A stretch of 64,000 nt of DNA from Rhodopseudomonas sp. BR0M22 (lineage in GTDB: Bacteria > Pseudomonadota > Alphaproteobacteria > Rhizobiales > Xanthobacteraceae). The DNA lies in assembly GCF_010907035.1 (NCBI RefSeq), contig NZ_QUMK01000004.1:1-64000 (forward strand), written 5' to 3'. Every line of letters starts with the position of its first letter. Position 1 is the stretch's first letter. The notes beneath the pieces are model-generated. The model was not told the origin of the DNA. It worked only from the letters and a program-made list of their open reading frames with translations, and made no database searches. Position numbers and translations under genes: made by a program. This document shows positions 34,756-42,352 of this stretch, piece after piece.

Positions 34756-35658
34756 TTATTGGGTTGCTGCTGCGTCGCGGTTAGCGAGTGTCGGCGGGGG
34801 AGGATTTTGTTTGCCTCCCTGGTCTGTCCAGCCGGGCGGCAGGCCGATGCCGTCTCCGAGCAGGCCGACGACGCCGGGCAACCTTCCGAAAGCTTCGCAG
34901 GCTGGATATTTGGGTGCAGCGCCGAGGGCAGCCATCAGCGCGTTGGCCGACGGAGCTGAAGGGAGGCCACCGAACGGCGTCTTCCCGATCACGAGCATCT
35001 TGCTGAAATCGTCACCGAACGATGCCGCGAGACCATAGGCGTCGCCTTCCTCGGCCACCCGACCCGGATCGAGCGCTGTGGCGCCGCGGCCCCAGACCAT
35101 CGCAGCCTTTTGGTTGCCGCGGTCGTCGGTCGCTTCGGCCTCGAGCGACAGGCTGCCGAGGCCGATCGGGATGCGCGGAATGGGGAAGGGGACGCCGGGA
35201 AGAAGCACTGTTTTGGCCACGAACGCGCCTTTGGAGAGGCCGACTGCCACGGTGTTGGTTGGTGTGACGTGGGTGATGACGGCTCGCACGGTGAGATCGG
35301 CCGGCTCCGCTCCGCTCACGACCCGAAAACGCTCACTCAAACCATAACAGAGTGTCCTGTCGGCGGCATTCGTGACGAGTCTGCGCTGTGTCGCCGTGAG
35401 CGGTCCGCGACCGTCGGGGTCCGGAAACGCCGTCGGAACAATCCGCACCGTCTTTGCTGCAAGTACGTCTTCCCGGCTCACCTTCAGGAGTGAGCGGGTC
35501 ACGAGCCCGTCCGACGGCTTGAGATCGGCATAGCCGTGGAGCGATCCGGCACGGTTCAGGGGGGCGGTGGCGCATCCCGACATCAATCCCGACAGAACCA
35601 CCGCCGTGCAACAGGTGAAGTCGGCCGAACGGCGAAGGGACGGCGCGGGAGGGGGCAT
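34756..35658 (-). CDS. DUF3313-type lipoprotein
   Basis: A 300-residue secreted lipoprotein. The N-terminus has a basic RR, a hydrophobic core and a lipobox LMSGC with Cys at about residue 29, predicting lipid attachment and envelope location. The body contains LKPSDGLVTRSLLKVSREDV and further features of the DUF3313 family, for which no biochemical role is established. The C-terminal region is Pro/Gly-rich. It diverges from the tetR gene; two near-identical 16-bp operator-like sites lie between them, so it is probably repressed by that regulator. Confidence 0.72.
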   Translation of the reverse strand: MPPPAPSLRRSADFTCCTAVVLSGLMSGCATAPLNRAGSLHGYADLKPSDGLVTRSLLKVSREDVLAAKTVRIVPTAFPDPDGRGPLTATQRRLVTNAADRTLCYGLSERFRVVSGAEPADLTVRAVITHVTPTNTVAVGLSKGAFVAKTVLLPGVPFPIPRIPIGLGSLSLEAEATDDRGNQKAAMVWGRGATALDPGRVAEEGDAYGLAASFGDDFSKMLVIGKTPFGGLPSAPSANALMAALGAAPKYPACEAFGRLPGVVGLLGDGIGLPPGWTDQGGKQNPPPPTLANRDAAATQ

Positions 35659-35686
35659 AAGGATGGTTTCCGAGATGCGTGAATAA

Positions 35687-35747
35687 TTGCACTCGGGTGT
35701 AATTTAAAAGTGCGGCCGTTTTGTGAAAACATTGCACTCAGGTGTAA
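35687..35747. promoter_or_regulatory. Paired TetR-type operators (TTGCACTCRGGTGTAA)
   Basis: Two 16-bp imperfect palindromes are seen: TTGCACTCGGGTGTAA at 35687-35702 and TTGCACTCAGGTGTAA at 35732-35747. They differ at one position and are 45 bp apart centre to centre. They lie in the 125-bp gap between the divergent lipoprotein and tetR genes. Size, symmetry and position fit TetR-family operators controlling both genes. Assignment to this regulator is an inference. Confidence 0.7.
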
Positions 35748-35783
35748 TTTTACTTCGAGCGCAATTGATGGGAAAAGGCGCTC

Positions 35784-36395
35784 ATGAAAGAGCTGCAGAC
35801 AAAACAGGACGTTTCCGAGAAGCCGGAAGGCCTTCGCGAGCGAAAGCGGCGCGAGACCTTGCAGCGCATCTCCGACGCCGCGCTCGAGCTGTTTCTCAAC
35901 AAGGGCTTTGATGCGACGACGCTGGATGAGATCGCCGAGGCCGCCGGCATCTCCCGCAGAACCTTCTTCTACTATTTCGCGAGCAAGGACGACATTCTCA
36001 CCGCATATCTTGGCCGACGCACGGACGAACTGAGGGCGGCTGTGCTCCAGAGCTCATCGGCTGGCGAGCCCATCGATGTGGTTTGCAACGCGTTGCTCAA
36101 GCTCGCGTCCAAGTTTGGCGATCGCAAAACGATTGCGACCGCGGGGCTGGTGTCAGGCAGCGAGTTCTTGGGTACTCGCGCTCAGAGCCGGTATCAGACA
36201 TTCGAGCAAGGTGTTGCCGACGCGCTGTTCGAGATCTGGCCAAAGAAGGATCGCCGCGACGGCTTGCGGTTGGTCGCCATGGTCTCGATCGGCGCCCTGC
36301 GGCTTGGCGTCGATCGATGGCTCGAACACGGTGGCAAGCGTCCGCTCGCCAAGTACATCGAGGACGCCTTCAGGAATTTGAAGGCAGAGATCTAA
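35784..36395 (+). CDS. TetR-family transcriptional regulator
   Basis: A 203-residue regulator. The helix-turn-helix is at about residues 22-66: RETLQRISDAALELFLNKGF, then TTLDEIAEAAGISRRTFFYYF and SKDDILTAY, the canonical TetR fold. The C-terminal effector domain is helical and unlike any family I can name. The ATG follows an AAAAGG site. It diverges from the DUF3313 lipoprotein gene, and the two operator-like repeats between them are the likely binding sites. It probably represses itself and the lipoprotein. Confidence 0.92.
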   Translation: MKELQTKQDVSEKPEGLRERKRRETLQRISDAALELFLNKGFDATTLDEIAEAAGISRRTFFYYFASKDDILTAYLGRRTDELRAAVLQSSSAGEPIDVVCNALLKLASKFGDRKTIATAGLVSGSEFLGTRAQSRYQTFEQGVADALFEIWPKKDRRDGLRLVAMVSIGALRLGVDRWLEHGGKRPLAKYIEDAFRNLKAEI

Positions 36396-36449
36396 GCTCT
36401 GGTCGGGATACCCGGACCGGAGCAAGCAGTGCCGGCTATCTCCGCCCGC

Positions 36450-36670
36450 TCACCCCGTCCGCAGCATCGCCGCCGCGAAGTTCCGATACGTGTGCAGCGG
36501 CCTGCCCAGCAGCTTGGTGAGCCGCTAGACATCTCCGGTCTCCGGGATCGTGCCGTCGCTGACGTCGCGTTCGGCCATGAGGTGCATTTTGTAGGCAGTT
36601 CTTTCGGCCTGAAGCTCACCATGGTCTGCTCGAAGCCGCTCGGATCGTCGCCGGAAAAGATCCACGAAGG
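36450..36670 (-). pseudogene. Remnant of an NmrA/NAD(P)-binding oxidoreductase-like gene
   Basis: This stretch, in the 302-bp gap between tetR and gltS, has no intact gene. On the minus strand it reads DPSGFEQTMVSF, then after a frame change AYKMHLMAERDVSDGTIPE, a TAG at 36527-36525, and LTKLLGRPLHTYRNFAAAML before a stop at 36452-36450. The last part resembles the C-terminal tail of NmrA-type reductases (GRPxxxYxxFAxE). With one frame change and one stop it is best read as a decayed gene fragment. The match is from memory of the family and is only moderately sure. Confidence 0.38.
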
Positions 36671-36697
36671 ATACCCGAACCGTGATATCGCGCTCTC

Positions 36698-37894
36698 TCA
36701 ACCGACAAAGACGGAAATGATCAGGGCGTTGACGATGTCGATGAAGAAGCCGCACACTAGGGGCACGACGATGAAGGCGCGGTGGGCGGCGCCGTATTGC
36801 TGGGTGACCGCTGTCATGTTGGCAATGGCCGTGGCTGTCGAGCCCAGCGCGATTCCGCCGAAGCCCGCCGAGATCACCACAGCCTCGTAGTCCTTCCCCA
36901 TAAACCGGAACACGATCGATATGGCGAAGATGACCGCCAGGATGATCTGCACGACAAGGGCCGAGGCGACGAAGGTGAAGACGCCATTGAGCTGCCAGAG
37001 CTGAAGTCCCATGAGCGCCATGGTCAGGAACAGGCCGAGGGCGAGGTCGGAGACGAGCGCCAGCCCGTCGTCCACGCCGGGCCAAAGTTTCTGGACGCGC
37101 GAGCTGACGGCGATGGGCATGAGGTTGCGGATCAGGATTCCGGCCATCAGGCAGCTCACGAAGGCGGGCAGGTTCAGGCCTGTGCGTGTCAGCGCATCAT
37201 GAATGCCGAGCCCGAGGATGATGGCGAGGTTCAAAGCCAGCACTGCCCAAAGGATGCAGAAGTAGTCGAGCTTGGGCTGACGGCCGTCATTGGAAACGCC
37301 GATGGAGAGTTCAGGGTCGTCGGTGGCGGCGACGCTGTGACGCTTCATCAGGAAGGCGGCCACGGGGCCGCCGATCATGCAGGCCGCGATCAGCCCGACT
37401 GTGTTGGCCGCAACCCCCAATTCCATGGCGTTCGGGATGCCCAGCTGCTCGGTGAATGTCGGGGCCCAGGCGAGCGTCGTGCCGATGCCACCGGTCAGCG
37501 AGATCGAGCCCACCATCAGTCCGGCCTTGGCTTCGAGTCCGAACAGCGAAGCCATGCCCATGCCGGCGAAGTTCTGGATCAGCATGAGGACGACAGCGAG
37601 CGACAGCAGGATGACCAGCGGTCGGCCGCCGGCCAGAAGCATCTTGACCTCGGCCTTCAGTCCGATGCCGGCAAAAAACAACAGCAGCAGAAAGTCGCGC
37701 ATCGCGAGATCGAAGGTGACCGGCCGATCGAAAAGCGTGTAGCTGAGCGCAACCACCGCTGTGCACAGGAAGCCGCCGATGACCGGCTCGGGAATGGAGT
37801 ATTTGCGCAGCAGCGGCGCGTTCAGTGTCGCGATCTTGCCGGTCAGAAGCAGGATGACGGCGATCGTGAACGTATAGAAGGCATCGATTTCCAT
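36698..37894 (-). CDS. gltS: Sodium:glutamate symporter-like (GltS family)
   Basis: A 398-residue carrier, close to the 401 residues of E. coli GltS, with ten or more hydrophobic segments. Family features: YSIPEPVIGGFL (about 32-43), LLLLFFAGIGLKAEV (about 67-81), the pore-loop LTGGIGTTLAWAPTF (about 131-145), and a symmetrical second-half loop near SAGFGGIALGSTATAIANM (about 339-357). It would take up glutamate or a related dicarboxylate with sodium. The ATG giving MEIDAFYTF matches the family start; an upstream in-frame ATG would add 28 polar residues. It lies 100 bp downstream of an AraC regulator on the same strand. Confidence 0.85.
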   Translation of the reverse strand: MEIDAFYTFTIAVILLLTGKIATLNAPLLRKYSIPEPVIGGFLCTAVVALSYTLFDRPVTFDLAMRDFLLLLFFAGIGLKAEVKMLLAGGRPLVILLSLAVVLMLIQNFAGMGMASLFGLEAKAGLMVGSISLTGGIGTTLAWAPTFTEQLGIPNAMELGVAANTVGLIAACMIGGPVAAFLMKRHSVAATDDPELSIGVSNDGRQPKLDYFCILWAVLALNLAIILGLGIHDALTRTGLNLPAFVSCLMAGILIRNLMPIAVSSRVQKLWPGVDDGLALVSDLALGLFLTMALMGLQLWQLNGVFTFVASALVVQIILAVIFAISIVFRFMGKDYEAVVISAGFGGIALGSTATAIANMTAVTQQYGAAHRAFIVVPLVCGFFIDIVNALIISVFVG

Positions 37895-37994
37895 AGGCTT
37901 TTCGGATTCCAATGGGGACCAGGCAGGGACAGCAGTTTTGTCATCACTGCGGACGGGGGGATCGGGCTGCTCGCTCAACGCGCGCGATTGGCAG

Positions 37995-38897
37995 TCACCG
38001 GGAGGGGCGGGCGTGGGACACCGCGATGCGCTTATGCCGGCGAAGGCGTGGTTTGGGCGGGTCTGAGCTCCGAAGAGAAACGCTTGTCTGCCGTTCCACG
38101 AGATAGCGGATCGGCGGCTTGCCGACCATCTTGCGAAACATCGTCACGAAACTGCTGGCGCTCTCGTAGCCAAGGTCGAGAGCGACGGTCTGGACCGTCT
38201 CGCCCGCGCTCAGCCGCCGCAGCGCGAGGATGACGTGGAGCTGGCGACGCCAGTGGCCGAAACTCATGCCGATCTCGTCCATCAATATGCGGCTGAGACT
38301 GCGCTCGCTGAGCGCGACCCGACCGGCCCATTCCGCAACGGTCGCATGGTCCGCCGGCGATGACACTAACAGCTCGGCGAGCTGTTTCAGTCGCTGATCG
38401 GAGGGGATCGGAAGGCAGAGCTGCTCGACCGGAGCTTTGGCGAGCTCATCGAGAATCACCGCAACGATGCGGCCGTCGGGGCCATCGACGTCGTAGCGCT
38501 CCGGCAACTCGCTCGCCCTGATCAGCAGATGCCTCAGCAGATCCGAAATCGCGATCGTGCAACATGTGACCGGCCGGCCCGCGGCCGCATCCGGCGCGAC
38601 GAAAAGGCAGATGCATTCCACCTCGCCGGAGCCGAAGGCCGCATGCGGCAGACCGCCGGGAATCCAGATGGCGCATTGCGGCGGCACGATCCAGACGCCG
38701 TCTTCGACCTCGCAGTTGATGACGCCTCTGGCGCAATACAGCAGCTGCGCCTTGTCGTGACGATGCCGCTTGGATTGCTCGATGCTCTCGAGGCTGCCGA
38801 CACCATTCGCTGCGACGAGGTCGCGCGGGACCTCATCGACATACGATGACCAATCTCCTCGGAGAGTCCGATCCACGGGGCTCGCTGCGACAACCAT
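37995..38897 (-). CDS. AraC-family regulator with cupin N-terminal domain
   Basis: A 300-residue regulator. The N-terminal cupin (about 35-115) shows HRHDKAQLLYCARGV and WIPGGLPHAAFG. The C-terminal AraC DNA-binding domain (about 175-275) contains LSERSLSRILMDEIGMSFGHWRRQLHVILA-like first HTH and VALDLGYESASSFVTMFRKMVG second HTH, ending GKPPIRYL. A 25-residue basic tail follows. It lies upstream of gltS on the same strand and diverges from a small membrane-protein gene, so either could be its target. Confidence 0.9.
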   Translation of the reverse strand: MVVAASPVDRTLRGDWSSYVDEVPRDLVAANGVGSLESIEQSKRHRHDKAQLLYCARGVINCEVEDGVWIVPPQCAIWIPGGLPHAAFGSGEVECICLFVAPDAAAGRPVTCCTIAISDLLRHLLIRASELPERYDVDGPDGRIVAVILDELAKAPVEQLCLPIPSDQRLKQLAELLVSSPADHATVAEWAGRVALSERSLSRILMDEIGMSFGHWRRQLHVILALRRLSAGETVQTVALDLGYESASSFVTMFRKMVGKPPIRYLVERQTSVSLRSSDPPKPRLRRHKRIAVSHARPSR

Positions 38898-39012
38898 TTG
38901 GCCGGTTTAAAACATGCAATGTCGTGGTTGCGCAATGACGCCAATTGCGCGTCGCTCTATCGTCGAGGCTAGGCTCAGGTTGACGCGGCTCGCCGCCGCC
39001 GACCGATCGTAG

Positions 39013-39423
39013 ATGGATGGACCTGGGATGGACGACAGCAGACAAATCCAGCTTCCGCTCGTTTGGCTGATCACGGCGGTCGGCGTGACGATCTACGGCA
39101 TGATTCAGATTTTCACCTACCTGGCGCATGCCGGCGCGCAAGAGGCAACGCCGCCGCTGAACTTCACCGCCGCGCAAGTGTGGACGATCGCGGCCTTCTA
39201 CGGTGCTTGGGTGATCCCGGCTCTGCTGGCGCTGATCGAGCGACGCGTGGCCCATTGGGCGTCACTGATCCTCGGCGGGATTCTCGTGGTGCTGACGACG
39301 CTCGCGGGCGTGTTCGACGGCATCCGCGACGGCGGCCATCTTGTTGTCTTGGTGCTGTTGGCCGTCACGCTTCCCGGCGCAGCCGCGACCGCGCTGTCGT
39401 GGCGGCGGCTTCGGGCCGCCTGA
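39013..39423 (+). CDS. Small integral membrane protein of unknown function
   Basis: A 136-residue (or 131 from a second ATG at 39028) protein with four hydrophobic segments: LPLVWLITAVGVTIYGMI, VWTIAAFYGAWVIPALLALI, ASLILGGILVVLTTLAGVF and LVVLVLLAVTLPGAAATALS. Loops are short and the C-terminus is basic. I recognise no family. It diverges from the AraC-type gene and precedes another unknown gene by about 30 bp, suggesting a small operon. Neither ATG has a strong ribosome-binding site, so the start is uncertain. Confidence 0.7.
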   Translation: MDGPGMDDSRQIQLPLVWLITAVGVTIYGMIQIFTYLAHAGAQEATPPLNFTAAQVWTIAAFYGAWVIPALLALIERRVAHWASLILGGILVVLTTLAGVFDGIRDGGHLVVLVLLAVTLPGAAATALSWRRLRAA

Positions 39424-39453
39424 TCAGTACGACAGACCGATAAGGAGCAAGCC

Positions 39454-39912
39454 ATGCCGATGGACAACTCGAATTTCCCTTTCGTCTGGATGAGCTACAC
39501 AGACGGCCCCGGTCACGATCATGACGAGGACTTCGCATCGTTTGAAGAGAATCTGAAGCGCGGCGAGCCGTTCGTGGTGCTGACCGATTCCGCCCCGAGC
39601 GAAGACCATGAGCATTCGCAGACGGAACGAAAGCGGACGTCGCTGTGGATGAAGAAGCACAAGGCCGAGCTGCGGAAGCTCGTGCTGGCCATGATCATCG
39701 TCGAGCCGAGCGCCGCCAAGCGCCTCGCGTTGAAGGCGTTCGGCATCACGTTCCAGAAGTTCTGGGGCTACCCGATGCTGCTCGCCTCGTCGCGCGACGA
39801 GGCGATGGCGATCGGTCGCAAACTGCTGTCGGATCGCGCCGGGCCGAACGCTGCCAGCACGAAATCGGCGCGGGCTGCGGTGGGGAGCTTGGGGAGCGGT
39901 ACGACGTCGTAG
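39454..39912 (+). CDS. Hypothetical cytoplasmic protein, 152 residues
   Basis: A soluble protein that starts MPMDNSNFPFVWMSY and has an acidic, His-rich patch DGPGHDHDEDFASFEENL (about 17-34). Its WMKKHKAELRKLVLAMIIVE segment (about 65-84) is like proteins that report on STAS/SpoIIAA-type or GGDEF-like regions, but I assign no family. The ATG has a GGAG site. The last 145 bases overlap the end of the P-loop ATPase gene on the opposite strand, including a perfect 24-bp palindrome at 39782-39805. The C-terminal 25 residues are low-complexity and may be a later extension. Confidence 0.68.
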   Translation: MPMDNSNFPFVWMSYTDGPGHDHDEDFASFEENLKRGEPFVVLTDSAPSEDHEHSQTERKRTSLWMKKHKAELRKLVLAMIIVEPSAAKRLALKAFGITFQKFWGYPMLLASSRDEAMAIGRKLLSDRAGPNAASTKSARAAVGSLGSGTTS

Positions 39913-40370
39913 CCCAGCGCCGGATAGGCTGCGGATAGGCGGTCGTATTCGGCAACGGCCTCGTCGAAACCGTGGCGGCGGCCGTCGTCGGCGACGTAGA
40001 TCTCGGGCCAGGGCGGGGCCATGAACATGCGAGGGTGATAACGGTGCGCCGCGGCCAGCGGGCGCAGCACGTCGTCGCCGGTCAGGGCCTGCAGCGCCGC
40101 TGCCGCATCGATCAGGCCGCGGTCGAAGAAGGTCCAGCCGGTGTTCTTCGCCGCCGCCGCATGGTCGGCGATTGCCATCGCGATCGCGCGGCGCAGGAAC
40201 GCGGCGAGATCGCACCACGGCAGCGCGCTGCCACCGACAGCCGTCTCCTCGGCGATGATGCGGCGGCCGGGCTCTTCGACCACGCGATGTCCTCTCGCCT
40301 TTAACTCGGCGAGCAGGCTGGATTTTCCGCCGCCGGAGCAGCCGGAGATCACCACAAGTCCACCGTTCAA
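39768..40370 (-). CDS. P-loop ATPase / predicted kinase (AAA_28-like)
   Basis: A roughly 200-residue P-loop protein. The Walker A loop VVISGCSGGGKSSLL begins the protein, followed by VVEEPGRRIIAEE (about 31-43), FFDRGLIDA (Walker B-like, about 83-91) and a basic lid region, as in the small AAA_28 predicted ATPase/kinase family. I place the start at a TTG (40370) because an AGGAG lies eight bases before it; a GTG at 40379 is too close to that site, and a longer in-frame reading has no such signal. The family C-terminus normally ends near LPTAARADFVLAAF; the extra about 24 residues read through the antisense of the convergent gene, suggesting loss of an older stop codon. Substrate unknown. Confidence 0.78.
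   Translation of the reverse strand: MNGGLVVISGCSGGGKSSLLAELKARGHRVVEEPGRRIIAEETAVGGSALPWCDLAAFLRRAIAMAIADHAAAAKNTGWTFFDRGLIDAAAALQALTGDDVLRPLAAAHRYHPRMFMAPPWPEIYVADDGRRHGFDEAVAEYDRLSAAYPALGYDVVPLPKLPTAARADFVLAAFGPARSDSSLRPIAIASSRDEASSIG
39782..39805. repeat. Perfect 24-bp palindrome inside convergent overlap
   Basis: A self-complementary stretch centred between 39793 and 39794, with arms built of TCGCCTCGTCGC and GCGACGAGGCGA. It lies inside the coding sequence of both convergent genes, so each encodes the same Ser-Ser-Arg-Asp-Glu-Ala peptide. No T-tract follows on either strand. Possible functions are a protein-binding site or a duplex stalling element for converging polymerases; neither is shown. 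Confidence 0.75.
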
Positions 40371-40542
40371 ACCTGACACTCCTGTGTTGCGGATTGACGC
40401 TGCGCGATTGAAGCGAAGTCTGCGGCGTGAGGAGCGCATCGAAGATCGCTGATCGGGTTGCTACGGCTCCCGAAGGGGGACGGCCCGGGCCCTCGACGTC
40501 GCGTGTTTGGGCCCGCTACGTCGTGTCCCGGGCCCGTTCAGC

Positions 40543-41334
40543 TTACCCCATCATCCCGATCGCCTTGCGATTTGCGATCTGGACGGGTGAAGCTGGAAGT
40601 GACGGGTCGAACTCACCCTTTGGTAGCAGCGGGGGTTGAGCCAAGAAGCGCGGCTGAGACCCTCGATGCGGTTGTGCCGAATGCACGAGGAAGGGATGGC
40701 AAAGATAGACCGTTCCTGCCTCGCCGGTGGCGAGCACCACATCGTAATTCTCGGTCGAAGCGAAGTTGTCGGCTGCGAGTTCACCGAGGGTGAGGCCTCG
40801 CTCGCCATGCGGCAACAACTGCCTGGCTATCGGCAGATGCGAGCCACAGCGGATGCGGGTCGGCGCATCATTCTCTCCGATGTCCGAGAAGAGGAACAGC
40901 ATCAGCAGAGCACGTCCGCTGCTCTTGACGTTGGCGCGCCATTGCAGGAAGTCGGGATGATCGGTCCCGAAGCTGACGTCGATGTGCCATCCCGTGTCGC
41001 CGGGATCGATCGCAGAGGGGAAGCGGATGGGAAACGTCCCAAGCCCGTTTGGCCTCAGCCAGCGTCCAGCACCCACCAGAGCGTCATATGCGCGGTGCAG
41101 GATCGGCGTGTTCGCGGCCTCAACAAACGGGCCGCAAGTCATGAAGCCAAGACGAACGACCGGCTGTTTCCAAGTCTCCGGTGCATCTGGCGAAAGGCCC
41201 ATGGCGTTCCACAGTTGATCCCGCCCCAGACGAGCGAGTTCGTTATCGAAAGCACCTGCGAGCTTGAGATATCCGTGGTCGATGAAGTGCTCGATCTGAG
41301 CGGGGCTTAGATCTGAATGATATGGGTCCGACAT
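40543..41334 (-). CDS. Phytanoyl-CoA dioxygenase-like Fe(II)/2-oxoglutarate oxygenase
   Basis: A 263-residue double-stranded beta-helix oxygenase. The iron ligands can be traced to HxD in GWHIDVSFG (about 115-123) and a distal His in CHPFLVHSAQPHRG (about 212-225), followed by an Arg in PRFLAQP that would bind 2-oxoglutarate. This is the PhyH fold. The N-terminus, LSPAQIEHFIDHGYLKL (about 9-25), is the usual opening helix. Substrate is not predictable; family members hydroxylate acyl-CoAs, amino acids, sugars or natural products. It is a single gene, transcribed away from the sigma-54-driven gene. Confidence 0.85.
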   Translation of the reverse strand: MSDPYHSDLSPAQIEHFIDHGYLKLAGAFDNELARLGRDQLWNAMGLSPDAPETWKQPVVRLGFMTCGPFVEAANTPILHRAYDALVGAGRWLRPNGLGTFPIRFPSAIDPGDTGWHIDVSFGTDHPDFLQWRANVKSSGRALLMLFLFSDIGENDAPTRIRCGSHLPIARQLLPHGERGLTLGELAADNFASTENYDVVLATGEAGTVYLCHPFLVHSAQPHRGSQPRFLAQPPLLPKGEFDPSLPASPVQIANRKAIGMMG

Positions 41335-41830
41335 TCAATAAATCTCCGCACGACCTCCACTCGGGAACGGCCGTTGATGATCCAGACGGCATAGAAGTGC
41401 CGCGACGACGAACGCCGTCAGATCAGCGGAAAGTATGTGGATTTGAACATCATTGCCCCGATAATTTAGCGATACGTGGCCTCACAGGCAAGACACACGG
41501 GCAGACAGATCGATGCATGTCCGGGACCACAAAGCGCAGCGATCTGTACGTTTTTGTATTTGGTCGGCGTGATCGCGATTGTCGTATCGCCTGACCATCG
41601 TCGTGCGGCGGAGCGAGCGGCTCGCCCCGGCCGGAGATCGCCACGTCGCGATGATTCAAGCCCCACACTCTCTGTGCTGCGGTCGGAGCGGTCGCGACGG
41701 GCGTTTCGCGGTCCTCCGGTGCGGCAAAGATCGACCGGCACCCGGCAACAGTTTCCTGCATTCCGTGGAGCGCGATGCGCGCGTCATCGTCGGTTCGTTC
41801 AGAAACAACGAGAAATCATGCGGTTCCGGA
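41335..41830. other. Gene-free region upstream of the sigma-54 promoter
   Basis: About 500 bp between two genes. Short frames exist on both strands but none has a ribosome-binding site together with family-like sequence, and I do not call a gene. The only strong signal is the -24/-12 promoter at its right end. It should contain the upstream binding site of the activator for that promoter. I looked for TGT-N10-ACA (NifA) and did not find one. Confidence 0.55.
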
Positions 41831-41846
41831 TGGCACGGCGGTTGCT
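41831..41846 (+). promoter_or_regulatory. Sigma-54 (RpoN) -24/-12 promoter
   Basis: The sequence TGGCACG-GCGG-TTGCT matches the RpoN consensus TGGCACG-N4-TTGCW at every position, with exact spacing. The -24 GG is at 41832-41833 and the -12 GC at 41844-41845. It points toward the ATG at 41909, leaving a 5' leader of about 50 bases. The activator is unknown. Confidence 0.82.
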
Positions 41847-41908
41847 TCGAGTCCGGCTGAGCGATTGGGTCGAAGAGTCCAGTCGAGCGATGGGATCGAA
41901 GGTGCGCC

Positions 41909-42352
41909 ATGAGCATTTCCGGCATCGGGTCGTCTGCTGCGGCCCAGAGCATCACCCCGTGGAGCAGCAGCGCCAAGAGCGCGTCGGCTGCACCGGCATC
42001 TGCCGGCGGCGCGACGTCATCGGCATCGGGCAGCGGCGGTGTACAGAGGACCGACTTCACTCAGATGACCCGCAAGGATCTGTTCGACTGGATCAACAGC
42101 AAGATCGCCAGCGGCGAGATGAGTTTCGACGAGAGTTCGACCTTCGTCAGCATGACGGTGAGCTTTCGCGAAGACGGCACGTCCTCGGGGCTGGACGACA
42201 CGCAGCAGGTCGATTTCATGCAGGCGCTGAGGGACGGCATGGCACGGGCGCAGAAGACCAACGATTCAGAGCTGTTCGACCGGCTGCAAGCCGCACTCCG
42301 CACCATGCAGCGCTATCAGGGCGAAGTCCGCGGCGTCGACATCACGGCGTGA
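41909..42352 (+). CDS. Hypothetical protein under sigma-54 control, 147 residues
   Basis: An acidic, soluble protein with a long Ser/Ala/Gly-rich N-terminus (about 1-48, beginning MSISGIGSSAAA) and a helical second half. The second half contains TRKDLFDWINSKIASGEMSF (about 54-73), VSMTVSFREDG (about 80-90) and LFDRLQAALRTMQRYQGEV (about 122-140). The flexible leader without a hydrophobic core recalls flagellar or type III/rod-type secreted proteins, but this is only a resemblance. The upstream -24/-12 element indicates RpoN-dependent expression. Its last 11 bases overlap the end of the WYL regulator on the other strand. I do not recognise the family. Confidence 0.75.
   Translation: MSISGIGSSAAAQSITPWSSSAKSASAAPASAGGATSSASGSGGVQRTDFTQMTRKDLFDWINSKIASGEMSFDESSTFVSMTVSFREDGTSSGLDDTQQVDFMQALRDGMARAQKTNDSELFDRLQAALRTMQRYQGEVRGVDITA

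Noticed and set aside
41322-41860. Several short frames upstream of the sigma-54-driven gene
   Set aside because: They overlap one another, lack start signals and have no conserved motif; the promoter evidence is better.
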